Shown piece by piece: positions 7,024 through 14,868 of a stretch of 42,471 nucleotides of DNA. Origin of the DNA: an uncultured Eubacteriales bacterium (GTDB taxonomy: Bacteria; Bacillota; Clostridia; Oscillospirales; Oscillospiraceae); assembly GCA_900546615.1 (NCBI GenBank), contig URDJ01000026.1, forward strand, positions 1 through 42,471. The letters run 5' to 3'. Numbering within the stretch: the stretch's first letter is position 1; every line of letters begins with the position of its first letter. The notes beneath the pieces are model-generated. The model searched no databases. It was not told the origin of the DNA and worked only from the letters and a program-made list of their open reading frames with translations. Made by a program: the position numbers and the translations under genes.

Positions 7024-10000
7024 ATGAAGAAGATTTTGTTCGTGTTGGTCATGATAGTACTGATGCTTGCGGCAACCGTCTCCGTATTTGCCGACGGCAC
7101 CGTGGAGATAAGCACGGCTGACGAATTGATAGCAGTGCTCACAACTACATCCAGCAATTCATATGACACTCTCGGCAAAACATACGTTTTACAAAATGAC
7201 ATCACAATAGATACGAGCAGACTTGAGACCAGCTATGGACGCTTAAACAGCAGCGGACATAAGCGCGTGTTCCAAGGCGTGCTCGACGGCGGCGGGCATA
7301 CTGTCACCGTAGTCAGCGCTGACGGCAAGGCTGCAAGGCCCCTGTTTGATTCGCTTCGGGGCAGTTCCACCCAGCAGCATGCAGAAGTCAAAAACTTAAA
7401 GCTGGTTTTCAAGGACGATGTCGCCGGCACGACCATCGCCGCTCACACGTCCTACGCAAAGATAACAGACGTGGATATCAGCTTTGAGAAGGACATAATT
7501 TTCGCCGTCAGCCCCGATGATTACGCGATCGCGACCGGCGTCTATGGTTTTGCTGCCGACGGCATCGACATCAGAGTCACGAACGTCAGCGTCACTGCCA
7601 CCGGCAGCGCGCCCTACGGCATCATAGGCTCAATGGACCCTCAAGGCCACCGATACGTGATGGCTGCAGGCGTGTACTCCGAACACACGGCCGCCGGCGG
7701 TGATATCGTCTGCGACGGCATAACCGTGGACGTTCGCGGCATCTACGCCGTGAGCAGCCATTCAACCAGCGGTACATACTGCTGCTCCTGTGCGGCCGGA
7801 ATAGCAGCCGGCTATGAGCAGACGAATCTGCGGCTCGGCAACGCTGCCGTGAACGTGCTGGAAGACATATCAGCCAGCACCACGGAAAACTCCACAGCTG
7901 ACGCAGATGCCTATGGGCTGGGTTACCGCCTGCTGGCCATGTACAGGTGCAGCGTCAGCGTTGGCGGCAGCATCGAGGCCACGGCATATGCCAGTAAATA
8001 CACTTCTACTACCGAAAAATATAATAATGGATCAACCGTAAGCGCCGCTGGCATGGGTTATATCGTGCAGACCAAATACAACCGCGATGTCTTTGGCGCC
8101 GAAAGCACGGGCGAGTGCACAGTTACGGTCGGAGGAAGCATTCTTTCAAAGGCAGAAGGCGCAGACGAATCCCCGACAAGCGCCAAGGCCTGCGGAGCGG
8201 CTGTTTGGACTTCTCACGAGCTGCCTTGGAAGAATGTCTCCATAAATGTGCACGGCGAAATCAGTTCGGAAACCAGGGGATCGTGTGACGCTTACGCAAA
8301 CGGTTTTGCCCATCAGTCGCTTGATGAGCACAACATCTTAGACAGCAATATCGACTACGAGGATTGCTCGTCGTCAGCCGGGAAAATATCTGCAGTCTCC
8401 ACTGAATACGGGGGATACGCCACCGGCTTTATGCGCTGGTGCTACGGAGCTTGCAAAAATTGCTCGGTGAACGCTGAAATAATAGAGGGCGTTGGAATAG
8501 ATGCAGACGCTTCTGGATTTGCCTACAGGTTTTCCCCAAACACCTCAAGATACCTTACTGTTAAGCACGGCGAACTGGACGGCTGCAAGGTAACTGTGGA
8601 CAGCATCCACGCTAGAAACACAGACACACAGTATAGCGCGATCGCGACCGGATTTGTTTTTCAGGCTTACAATATGAATTATTCTTTTACTGCGGCAATG
8701 CGTAATTGCGAAGCAATAATAGGAAAAGATCTTCTCTCAGAATCGGCCGACGGATTACCATTTGAAGCGCTTCTCGTCGGCATGAACTCCAACTCATGCA
8801 GCCTCTACGATAACACCGTCACCCTGCCAAGGTCTCAGGCGGATGTAGAAACTATCGATGGCATCGATTATGTCCTGTTCACCGCCTCGGAAGTCGCCGG
8901 CCAGGCCGGCAAAACCGGTTGGCAGAGCGGCAACCGCGTCATCTTCTCCGGGGACAGCGTCAACTCCGTCACCTGCGCCTTCGATGACGGCAACACGACT
9001 TACGGCACGCGCTGGAAGCTCGAGCGCACGGCGAACCTTTTCACTGTCAAATACGACCTCGACGGCGGCACGGGCGCGCCCGGGGCCGATTACTCCCCTG
9101 TCACCGTGAACGAGGGCGATAAAGTAACCCTGCCCGCTGCGCCTGAGCGCGAGGACTATATTTTCATCGGCTGGAGCGACGGCACGGACTTATATCAGCC
9201 CGACGGCGAGGCAGAGATAACAGCAAACGTCACCTTCACCGCTCAGTGGGAGGCCGATGTCAAGTATTTCACCCTCACCTACAACTCAAACGGCGGGACG
9301 GAATTCGAGGATGAAGTACACCCCGAGGGAAAAGAAGTTTCGCTCGATAAGGTTCCCGAACGTGACAGCTATACCTTCCTTGGCTGGTTTTCCGATGAAA
9401 CTCTGACACAGAAAATAGAAAAGATAACGATGGACGACCACAAAACCGTCCACGCAGGCTGGGAAAAGGACGAGGAGCCATGGATACCTCCCATCATTCC
9501 GCCCGTGGAGCCGTCTGAACCTGAGTATGTGCCTAACTGGCTGAACACCGAGGACCACTTCGGCTACATCATCGGCTACGAGGATGGCACGATCAGGCCG
9601 ATGGCCTCCATTACGAGGGCCGAGGTTGCGACCATCTTCTTCCGCCTGCTTACAGACGAGGCGCGCGCCGAGTTCTGGACGGAGACGAACGATTACACGG
9701 ATGTGAGTTCCGCCGACTGGTTCAACAACGCTGTGTCCACCCTCAGCCGCATGGGCATCCTCGGCGGATACGAGGACGGGTCGTTCCGCCCGAGCGCGAC
9801 CATCACCCGCGCGGAGTTCGCGAAGATAGCGGTGAGCTTCTTCGAGTACGAGGACATCGAGGCCGAGAACATCTTTACCGACGTGGCGGAGGGCAGCTGG
9901 TATGAAAACTTCGTGGCGGTCGCGGCCGAGATAGGTCTCATCGAGGGCTACGAGGGCAGCGTGTTCCGCCCGGACGAAAGCATCACCAGAGCCGAGGCCT

Positions 10001-10212
10001 GCACGATAATAAACCGCACGCTGAACCGCGCGCCGGACAAGGAGCATCTGCTGCCGGAGTCGGAGATGAACGTCTGGCCGGACAACACGCCGGATGAGTG
10101 GTTCTACGCCGACATGCAGGAGGCGACGAACAGCCACGAGTACAAGTGGCTGGGAAATATCGAGCAGTGGCTTGAGAAACTCCCCGAGCGCGACTGGGAC
10201 GCGCTGCAATGA
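7024..10212 (+). CDS. Secreted S-layer-anchored surface protein with InlB-type repeats and three SLH domains
   Basis: The 1062-residue protein starts with a clear signal peptide (MKKILFVLVMIVLMLAATVS, cut near FADG). Residues about 30-660 form a Gly/Thr/Ser-rich, beta-helix-like region with many short hydrophobic repeats and scattered Cys. Residues about 674-745 and 748-820 are two Listeria-Bacteroides/InlB-type repeats (YDLDGGTG...GWSDG...QWE and YNSNGGTE...GWFSDE...GWE). A Pro-rich hinge follows, then three SLH domains (about 838-885, 893-950, 955-1010) with the ITRAE signature, which bind cell-wall polysaccharide. AAGGGG precedes the ATG. The N-terminal part is visibly richer in A+T than the SLH end, suggesting a composite origin. 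The role may be adhesion or polysaccharide binding; the ligand is unknown. Confidence 0.9.
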   Translation: MKKILFVLVMIVLMLAATVSVFADGTVEISTADELIAVLTTTSSNSYDTLGKTYVLQNDITIDTSRLETSYGRLNSSGHKRVFQGVLDGGGHTVTVVSADGKAARPLFDSLRGSSTQQHAEVKNLKLVFKDDVAGTTIAAHTSYAKITDVDISFEKDIIFAVSPDDYAIATGVYGFAADGIDIRVTNVSVTATGSAPYGIIGSMDPQGHRYVMAAGVYSEHTAAGGDIVCDGITVDVRGIYAVSSHSTSGTYCCSCAAGIAAGYEQTNLRLGNAAVNVLEDISASTTENSTADADAYGLGYRLLAMYRCSVSVGGSIEATAYASKYTSTTEKYNNGSTVSAAGMGYIVQTKYNRDVFGAESTGECTVTVGGSILSKAEGADESPTSAKACGAAVWTSHELPWKNVSINVHGEISSETRGSCDAYANGFAHQSLDEHNILDSNIDYEDCSSSAGKISAVSTEYGGYATGFMRWCYGACKNCSVNAEIIEGVGIDADASGFAYRFSPNTSRYLTVKHGELDGCKVTVDSIHARNTDTQYSAIATGFVFQAYNMNYSFTAAMRNCEAIIGKDLLSESADGLPFEALLVGMNSNSCSLYDNTVTLPRSQADVETIDGIDYVLFTASEVAGQAGKTGWQSGNRVIFSGDSVNSVTCAFDDGNTTYGTRWKLERTANLFTVKYDLDGGTGAPGADYSPVTVNEGDKVTLPAAPEREDYIFIGWSDGTDLYQPDGEAEITANVTFTAQWEADVKYFTLTYNSNGGTEFEDEVHPEGKEVSLDKVPERDSYTFLGWFSDETLTQKIEKITMDDHKTVHAGWEKDEEPWIPPIIPPVEPSEPEYVPNWLNTEDHFGYIIGYEDGTIRPMASITRAEVATIFFRLLTDEARAEFWTETNDYTDVSSADWFNNAVSTLSRMGILGGYEDGSFRPSATITRAEFAKIAVSFFEYEDIEAENIFTDVAEGSWYENFVAVAAEIGLIEGYEGSVFRPDESITRAEACTIINRTLNRAPDKEHLLPESEMNVWPDNTPDEWFYADMQEATNSHEYKWLGNIEQWLEKLPERDWDALQ

Positions 10213-10231
10213 CTTGAACTGAAAAGAGGAG

Positions 10232-10268
10232 GGCATAGTACCATTGACCATGGTACTATGCCTTTTTT
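10232..10268 (+). terminator. Terminator of the SLH protein gene
   Basis: A perfect 13-bp stem (GGCATAGTACCAT, 10232-10244, with 10250-10262), a 5-base loop and six T, 20 bases past the stop. Confidence 0.9.
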
Positions 10269-10320
10269 GTACTGAAAAAGCATCGTTCCGTCAGCGCGCG
10301 GAACGATGCTTTTTCAGTAC
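10269..10320. terminator. 22-bp perfect hairpin, bidirectional terminator
   Basis: Arms 10269-10290 and 10299-10320 pair perfectly around an 8-base loop, with internal A5/T5 blocks. It directly follows the previous terminator and overlaps the last codons of the minus-strand YlmC-like gene (stop at 10314), ending that gene from the other side. Confidence 0.8.
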
Positions 10321-10595
10321 AAAAACGGGCGTTTGTCGCGCCGTCTTCGGGCTGGGGACTGCTCAAGGTCCACGAGGATGATGTCGCCGCCCAGCCTCGA
10401 AATGCTGCTCCATGGGATGACGTAGTCGTCCTCCCTGCCCAGCAGCCCGCCTGCGCGGCCCTGTCCGGGCACGATGATGGCCAGTATCCTGCCGTCGCAG
10501 GGGTCATATTCGGCGTCGCAGACATAGCCGAGCCGCTGACCGCTGTGCAGGTCTATGACCTCCTTGCATCTCAGCTCCGAAAACAGGCAGGCCAT
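10314..10595 (-). CDS. YlmC/YmxH-family PRC-barrel protein
   Basis: The 93-residue protein has the small PRC-barrel fold pattern of YlmC/YmxH: FSELRCKEVIDLHSGQRLGY at the start, then a DAEYDP turn, a hydrophobic ILAIIVPG strand, and the DYVIPWSSI...GGDIILVD end. In Bacillus and Clostridia these proteins are linked to sporulation, but no biochemical role is fixed. The ATG at 10595 follows a G-rich GGGGGGTGAGG site. The C-terminus is unusually basic (ARRRRDKRP), and its codons form one arm of the terminator hairpin at 10269-10320. It lies 48 bases after the DUF2461 gene on the same strand and could share its promoter. Confidence 0.85.
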   Translation of the reverse strand: MACLFSELRCKEVIDLHSGQRLGYVCDAEYDPCDGRILAIIVPGQGRAGGLLGREDDYVIPWSSISRLGGDIILVDLEQSPARRRRDKRPFLY

Positions 10596-10643
10596 GCTGC
10601 CTCACCCCCCTGTGTGAAGCATATGCCTCCCGTCTCCGGACTA

Positions 10644-11330
10644 TTACCTCATGCGCTCCGGCAGGTCCGCCCTGAGCGTGGATTCGAGAAACAGCCGGTA
10701 TATCGGGGCGATGCTCCTGAAATCCTCCGCCAGCCTCAGCGCCAGCCCGTCCGAAAACAGCAGCTCAAGTCCCAGCTCATTATGCGTCAGGCAGGCGGAC
10801 TTCAGGTCCAGCCACTCGCGCTTTTCCGGCTTTTCGTCCGGGTACTTGCTGCGCTTATAGCGCTCGTTCTCAAGCTCGAAGGCGTCCTGCTTTTTGTATG
10901 ACTTCAGGGCGTATTTCCAGAGCCGGCTGTCCGAGAGGATGAGTGTGCGCAGCTCGGCCATTATCTTCGGGTCTGTCTGGTACCAGCCGCAGCCCCAGCG
11001 CAGAGCCCGGGGCGAGAACTCGAACCAGAATCCCGGCAGGTTCTGCTGCTTGGAGCGGAGAAACGTCAGCCACATCACGTCCCGGAAGATGGGCAGCTCC
11101 GGCCCGCGCCGCGTATCGCGCCAGATGCGCGAGATGCTCTTTCCCACCTTCGGTATACACATTATCGCCGAATCAATCTCAACCATGACCGGCGCAAGCT
11201 CCGTCACCAGTTCCGCCAGCGGCTCCACCACCAGCTTCTCATATTCCTCCCGGTGCTCGTGGAACCAGTCCCTCGAGTCCGTTATCTTGTTTCGCACCAT
11301 GAATTCCAGTGTCTCATCGGTAAAAGGCAA
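10644..11330 (-). CDS. DUF2461-family protein
   Basis: The 228-residue protein matches the DUF2461/TIGR02453 type: an N-terminal helix pair with WFHEHREEYE, then the hallmark ISRIWRDTRRG, a WFEFSPRALRWGCGWYQTDP stretch, and a long helical C-terminal half. Function in bacteria is not known. The start at 11330 sits behind a GGGAGG-containing leader and a good promoter at 11354-11382. It stands divergent from the rhomboid-like gene and upstream of ylmC on the same strand. Nothing appears broken. Confidence 0.85.
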   Translation of the reverse strand: MPFTDETLEFMVRNKITDSRDWFHEHREEYEKLVVEPLAELVTELAPVMVEIDSAIMCIPKVGKSISRIWRDTRRGPELPIFRDVMWLTFLRSKQQNLPGFWFEFSPRALRWGCGWYQTDPKIMAELRTLILSDSRLWKYALKSYKKQDAFELENERYKRSKYPDEKPEKREWLDLKSACLTHNELGLELLFSDGLALRLAEDFRSIAPIYRLFLESTLRADLPERMR

Positions 11331-11353
11331 AATATGCGCCTCCCTTCGCGGCT

Positions 11354-11382
11354 ATTATAACACAGGTTTGAAACTTTTTGAA
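11354..11382 (-). promoter_or_regulatory. Promoter of the DUF2461 gene
   Basis: Minus-strand -35 TTCAAA (11377-11382), 17-base spacer and a perfect -10 TATAAT (11354-11359), 24 bases before the start codon. Confidence 0.7.
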
Positions 11383-11480
11383 CACTCGGCGCGTCTGCTC
11401 TTATGCGACATTATTCGCCCTTTATTTGTGCAGTAAAGTGTGGTAATATGATAAGGTATTTTTCCCACGGAGGTACGGAT

Positions 11481-12338
11481 ATGCGCGGCTTCATGAAAAA
11501 GGTAGATCTGTTCTGCTATAAGCACCCCAGATTTGGCATAAACAATCTCATGATGTACATCGTCATCGGCACGCTCGCGGTCTGGCTGCTCGGCGCGATG
11601 GATACGACCTATACCATCACAAGCTCGCTGATGTTCAACGCGGCAGCGGTGCTGAAAGGTCAGGTCTGGAGGCTCATTACCTTCGTGTTTATCCCGCAGA
11701 CGGGCGGTCTGTGGCTCTTTCTGTTTTTGTACTTCTACTACTTCGTCGGCAGCACGCTCGAGCGGGAATGGGGTCCGGGCAGGTTCACCATCTATTACCT
11801 TACCGGTATGCTTATGAGCATCATCTACGGCTTCGTCGTCTACTTCGTCACCGGACGCTCGTATTCCATGACGGCGAACTATATAAACCTCTCGATGTTC
11901 TTCGCCTTCGCGACGCTGTTTCCCGACAACATGGTGTTGCTGTTCTTCATCATACCCATAAAGATGAAGTGGCTCGCCATCATCGACGCGCTGTATTTCG
12001 CATACGCGATAATCTCGGACTTTGCGGCAGGCATGGGTCTGATGAGCTTTTTGCCGCTCGTGGCGATACTCAACTACTTCCTGTTCTGCGGCGGCGAGCT
12101 GTTCTATTCCGTCATGCCGAGGAAGCGCGAGCAGCGCAGGAACACCGTAGACTTTAAGCGTGAGGTCAGGAAAATAAAATACGAGACAAAGCAGAAAAAC
12201 TACATGCACAAATGCGCGGTCTGCGGCCGCACGGACGCGGACTACCCCGAGCTGGAGTTCCGCTACTGCTCGCGCTGCGTCGGCTATCACTGCTTCTGCC
12301 AGGACCACATAAACAACCACGTGCATTTCACAGAGTAA
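11481..12338 (+). CDS. Rhomboid-like membrane protein without a visible catalytic Ser motif, with Cys-rich C-terminal domain
   Basis: The 285-residue protein has about six membrane segments. WRLITFVFIP (residues about 62-71) and EREWGPGRFTIYYL (about 94-107) are the loop and helix-2 patterns of rhomboid/Derlin folds. At the place where active rhomboids carry GxSG, this one reads TANYINLSMFF, and no paired His is evident late in the fold, so proteolysis is unlikely. After a basic linker the C-terminus (about 243-285) holds a cluster CAVCG...YCSRCVGYHCFC...H...H, which could bind zinc. GGAGG precedes the ATG at 11481 by 7 bases; the longer reading from 11403 lacks such a site. A role in membrane-protein recognition is inference by analogy with pseudo-rhomboids. 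Confidence 0.75.
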   Translation: MRGFMKKVDLFCYKHPRFGINNLMMYIVIGTLAVWLLGAMDTTYTITSSLMFNAAAVLKGQVWRLITFVFIPQTGGLWLFLFLYFYYFVGSTLEREWGPGRFTIYYLTGMLMSIIYGFVVYFVTGRSYSMTANYINLSMFFAFATLFPDNMVLLFFIIPIKMKWLAIIDALYFAYAIISDFAAGMGLMSFLPLVAILNYFLFCGGELFYSVMPRKREQRRNTVDFKREVRKIKYETKQKNYMHKCAVCGRTDADYPELEFRYCSRCVGYHCFCQDHINNHVHFTE

Positions 12339-12394
12339 TATAAGCGGACTTGCCCTAATACGTATATATAAAAATCACTTTGGTGGTGGGGAAA

Positions 12395-14206
12395 ATGGGA
12401 ACGAGAACTCCGAGAAGGCGGAGAAAGTACAACCCTTCTCATGTGAAGACTGTCGTACAGGCCGTAATGATGGTGCTGCTCGTGGTGGCGCTGTGCCTCA
12501 TAGTCGGCAAGAACATAAAGCTGAACAGAGCGGACAGGCAGCCCGGCACGGATGTCACTCCCCCCGCGGTGTCAAGCGAAGCCCCCGAGGACGGCGGAGA
12601 CGGCGGAGACGATACGCCCCTCAGCTCAGATGTACCGACCGATGTCCCGGTATCCACCCCGACGCCGGAGCCTTTCGAGCCGCATTGCGTGGACTCCACC
12701 GACCCGTCGAATTATATATCGTACACGAACGTCATGGTGGACGGCGAGATGCTGGACGGGCCTTACGAGACGGATACCGAGATATATCTGGGCGACGCCT
12801 CCGAGTATTCGGCCCTGCCGGGCGTCATCACCTTCGGCGGTAACAACTACAGGAACACGAACTCCTATGGCACGGCGGAGCTGACGAACAAGAAGTTCGG
12901 CTCCCAGTGGACGGCGCCGACGGGTTCGCTTACCACGCCGACGACGGCGGGCGCATCGAGCTACTGGTCGGGCAACGGCTGGACGGGCCAGCCTCTGCTG
13001 GTCGAGTGGCCGAAGGAGACGCGGCAGATCATGAACATGTACGACTGGGCGAAGGAGGCGGAAAGCCTCGTCGAGGTCATCTACCCGTCGATGGACGGCT
13101 ACGTGTACTTCTATGAGCTGCAGACCGGGCAGAAGACGAGAGACGCGCTGAACATGGGCTACGTGTACAAGGGCACGGGTACGGTCGATCCGAGGGGCTA
13201 TCCCCTGCTGTATATCGGCAGCGGGCTGAACAGCTATAACGGCACCTCGCACGTGTTCGTGGTGAGCCTCATAGACTTCAGCATCCTCTACGAGTTCGGC
13301 GCGAACGACAGCTTCGCCCTGCGCGCGTGGCCGATGTACGACTCCGCCCCGCTCATCGACGCGGATACGGATAAGCTCATCTACTGCGGTGAGAACGGCG
13401 TCATCTATATCATCACGCTGGGCACGGAATACGACGAGGCGGCGGGGACGATAAGCGTGAACCCGACGAGGGTCGTGAAGTGGAGGTACGCTAGCTATAA
13501 CAATATTCAGAGCGGGTTCTATCTGGGCTTTGAGGCGTCGCCGGTGATATATCAGGGACACCTGATGTGCACGGACAACAGCGGCAACCTGATATGCCTC
13601 GATTTGAATACGCTGGAGCTGAAATGGGTGCAGGACACTCTGGACGACTCGAACAGTACGCCGGTGCTGGAGCTTGAGGACGGGCACCCGTATTTGTATG
13701 TGAGCACGAGCTTCCATCTGGGCTGGCGCAGCTGGGTAAAGGCTGACGTACCGGTGTGGAAGATAGACGCCGAGACTGGCGAGATAGTGTGGCAGGTGAA
13801 TTACAGCTGTTCGAGCGTAGCGGACCTGTCCGGCGGCGTGCAGGGAAGCATCACCTGCGGAAAGAACAACGTATCGGACCTGATTTTTGCGCCGGTGTCG
13901 AGGTATCCGACAGCGGGCGGAGGCACACTCGTGGCTCTCGACAAAGCGACCGGCGAGCAGGTGTGGGAGTTCCAGACACAGGTATACAGCTGGTCGACGC
14001 CGACGATATTCTACGACCAGAACGGCGACGGGTATATCCTGTACTGCACGACGGGGTACTATTTGTATCTGCTGGACGCGAGGACCGGTGAGATGCTGGA
14101 CTCGAAGAACCTCGGCGGACTGATAGAGGCAACGCCGGCGGTGTTTGACAACTGGTTGGTGGTAGGCCACCGGAACGGGAGCATTTACGGCATAGAACTG
14201 ACATAA
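12395..14206 (+). CDS. Membrane-anchored PQQ-type beta-propeller protein
   Basis: The 603-residue protein has a very basic N-terminus (MGTRTPRRRRKY), one membrane segment (about residues 18-38), a low-complexity Pro/Ser/Thr/Asp linker (about 45-95), and then an extracellular domain built from repeated strands such as VIYQGHLMCTDNSGNLICLD, KIDAETGEIVWQV and ALDKATGEQVWEF. These are the blade signatures of PQQ_2/WD40-like propellers (BamB-type). No enzyme site is apparent, so binding or scaffolding is likelier than catalysis. The ATG at 12395 is preceded by GGTGGGG; in-frame TTG and GTG codons at 12380-12388 are possible alternatives. It is followed by the tRNA-Pro gene. Confidence 0.82.
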   Translation: MGTRTPRRRRKYNPSHVKTVVQAVMMVLLVVALCLIVGKNIKLNRADRQPGTDVTPPAVSSEAPEDGGDGGDDTPLSSDVPTDVPVSTPTPEPFEPHCVDSTDPSNYISYTNVMVDGEMLDGPYETDTEIYLGDASEYSALPGVITFGGNNYRNTNSYGTAELTNKKFGSQWTAPTGSLTTPTTAGASSYWSGNGWTGQPLLVEWPKETRQIMNMYDWAKEAESLVEVIYPSMDGYVYFYELQTGQKTRDALNMGYVYKGTGTVDPRGYPLLYIGSGLNSYNGTSHVFVVSLIDFSILYEFGANDSFALRAWPMYDSAPLIDADTDKLIYCGENGVIYIITLGTEYDEAAGTISVNPTRVVKWRYASYNNIQSGFYLGFEASPVIYQGHLMCTDNSGNLICLDLNTLELKWVQDTLDDSNSTPVLELEDGHPYLYVSTSFHLGWRSWVKADVPVWKIDAETGEIVWQVNYSCSSVADLSGGVQGSITCGKNNVSDLIFAPVSRYPTAGGGTLVALDKATGEQVWEFQTQVYSWSTPTIFYDQNGDGYILYCTTGYYLYLLDARTGEMLDSKNLGGLIEATPAVFDNWLVVGHRNGSIYGIELT

Positions 14207-14235
14207 AATAAAATGCATGGCGGGGAAAAAAGTAC

Positions 14236-14264
14236 TTGCAATCCCCGCCGTGCTGTGCTATTAT
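14236..14264 (+). promoter_or_regulatory. Promoter of the tRNA-Pro gene
   Basis: -35 TTGCAA (14236-14241), 17-base spacer, -10 TATTAT (14259-14264), ending 15 bases before the tRNA. A 7-bp GC stem (14219-14225 with 14243-14249) surrounds the -35 and may help end the upstream gene. Confidence 0.65.
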
Positions 14265-14279
14265 AACAAGGCTGAATAA

Positions 14280-14355
14280 CCGGGTGTGGCGCAGATGGTA
14301 GCGCGCTTGAATGGGGTTCAAGAGGCCGCTGGTTCAAATCCAGTCACTCGGACCA
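14280..14355 (+). tRNA. tRNA-Pro, anticodon GGG
   Basis: A complete 76-base cloverleaf: acceptor CCGGGTG pairs with CACTCGG (one G-T), D stem GCGC/GCGC, anticodon stem CTTGA/TCAAG around the loop ATGGGGT giving anticodon GGG, and T arm GCTGG-TTCAAAT-CCAGT. The CCA end is encoded. It reads CCC and CCU proline codons. Confidence 0.95.
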
Positions 14356-14392
14356 AAAAAGTCCTGAAATCGTAAGATTTCAGGACTTTTTT
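14356..14392 (+). terminator. Terminator of tRNA-Pro
   Basis: A 12-bp stem (AGTCCTGAAATC at 14360-14371 with 14376-14387), GTAA loop, then a T tract, directly after the tRNA. Confidence 0.9.
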
Positions 14393-14821
14393 ACTATCAA
14401 TATTCCAAAATCTATCGTCTATCGCTTGGAGAGCTCTGCGCGGCAGCAGGCTCCAGGTTATTTGCCGCGCCGGCAACAAAGCCGGGCTGGCAAACTAACT
14501 GGACTCATGTATTGCCGGGTAAACTTTCCGTCCAATACAGATTTAAGGCACTTATATCAGAACCCACGGCGAGCGGTGAAAATTTCCCGCATGTACGGCG
14601 CAAGCCTGCTCTCGGTACTCAATATATTGGGAGCTACATGATAGAGTAATTCATCTGGGTATCATTCTCCTGCAGCTGAAGCAGTTTGGTTATAAAGTAA
14701 CTGCTCTTCTTTGGCCTCAGCATATGTCGGCTATGTCGATGCGCTGTCGCCGTCGGGACTGAGCAGTGCCGGAGTCATCCTCCTAATGTGTACGTGGCGG
14801 CTGCTCTCGTCCTTAATAAGA
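14393..14821. other. Gene-free stretch, possibly eroded coding sequence
   Basis: About 430 bases without a supported gene. A plus-strand frame near 14720-14822 reads as a hydrophobic tail (GVILLMCTWRLLSS) but has no start or ribosome site. Because the gene to its right is C-terminally truncated, this stretch may be what remains of a deletion or insertion event. I see no clear tRNA-derived repeat or insertion-sequence end. Confidence 0.4.
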
Positions 14822-14868
14822 TAAAACAAAGCTCAGCCTCCGGCACACCGGCAGCTGAGCTCTGTTTT
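14822..14868 (-). terminator. Terminator overlapping the end of the DASS transporter frame
   Basis: Arms 14823-14837 and 14854-14868 pair with a single mismatch and an inner CCGG/CCGG pair; the minus strand then reads TTTTATC. The stop codon of the open frame (14833) lies inside the hairpin, which is abnormal and marks the frame end as disturbed. Confidence 0.7.

Noticed and set aside
14426..14641. A 71-codon plus-strand frame after the tRNA terminator
   Set aside because: No ribosome site, no recognisable pattern, and it lies in a stretch that looks eroded.
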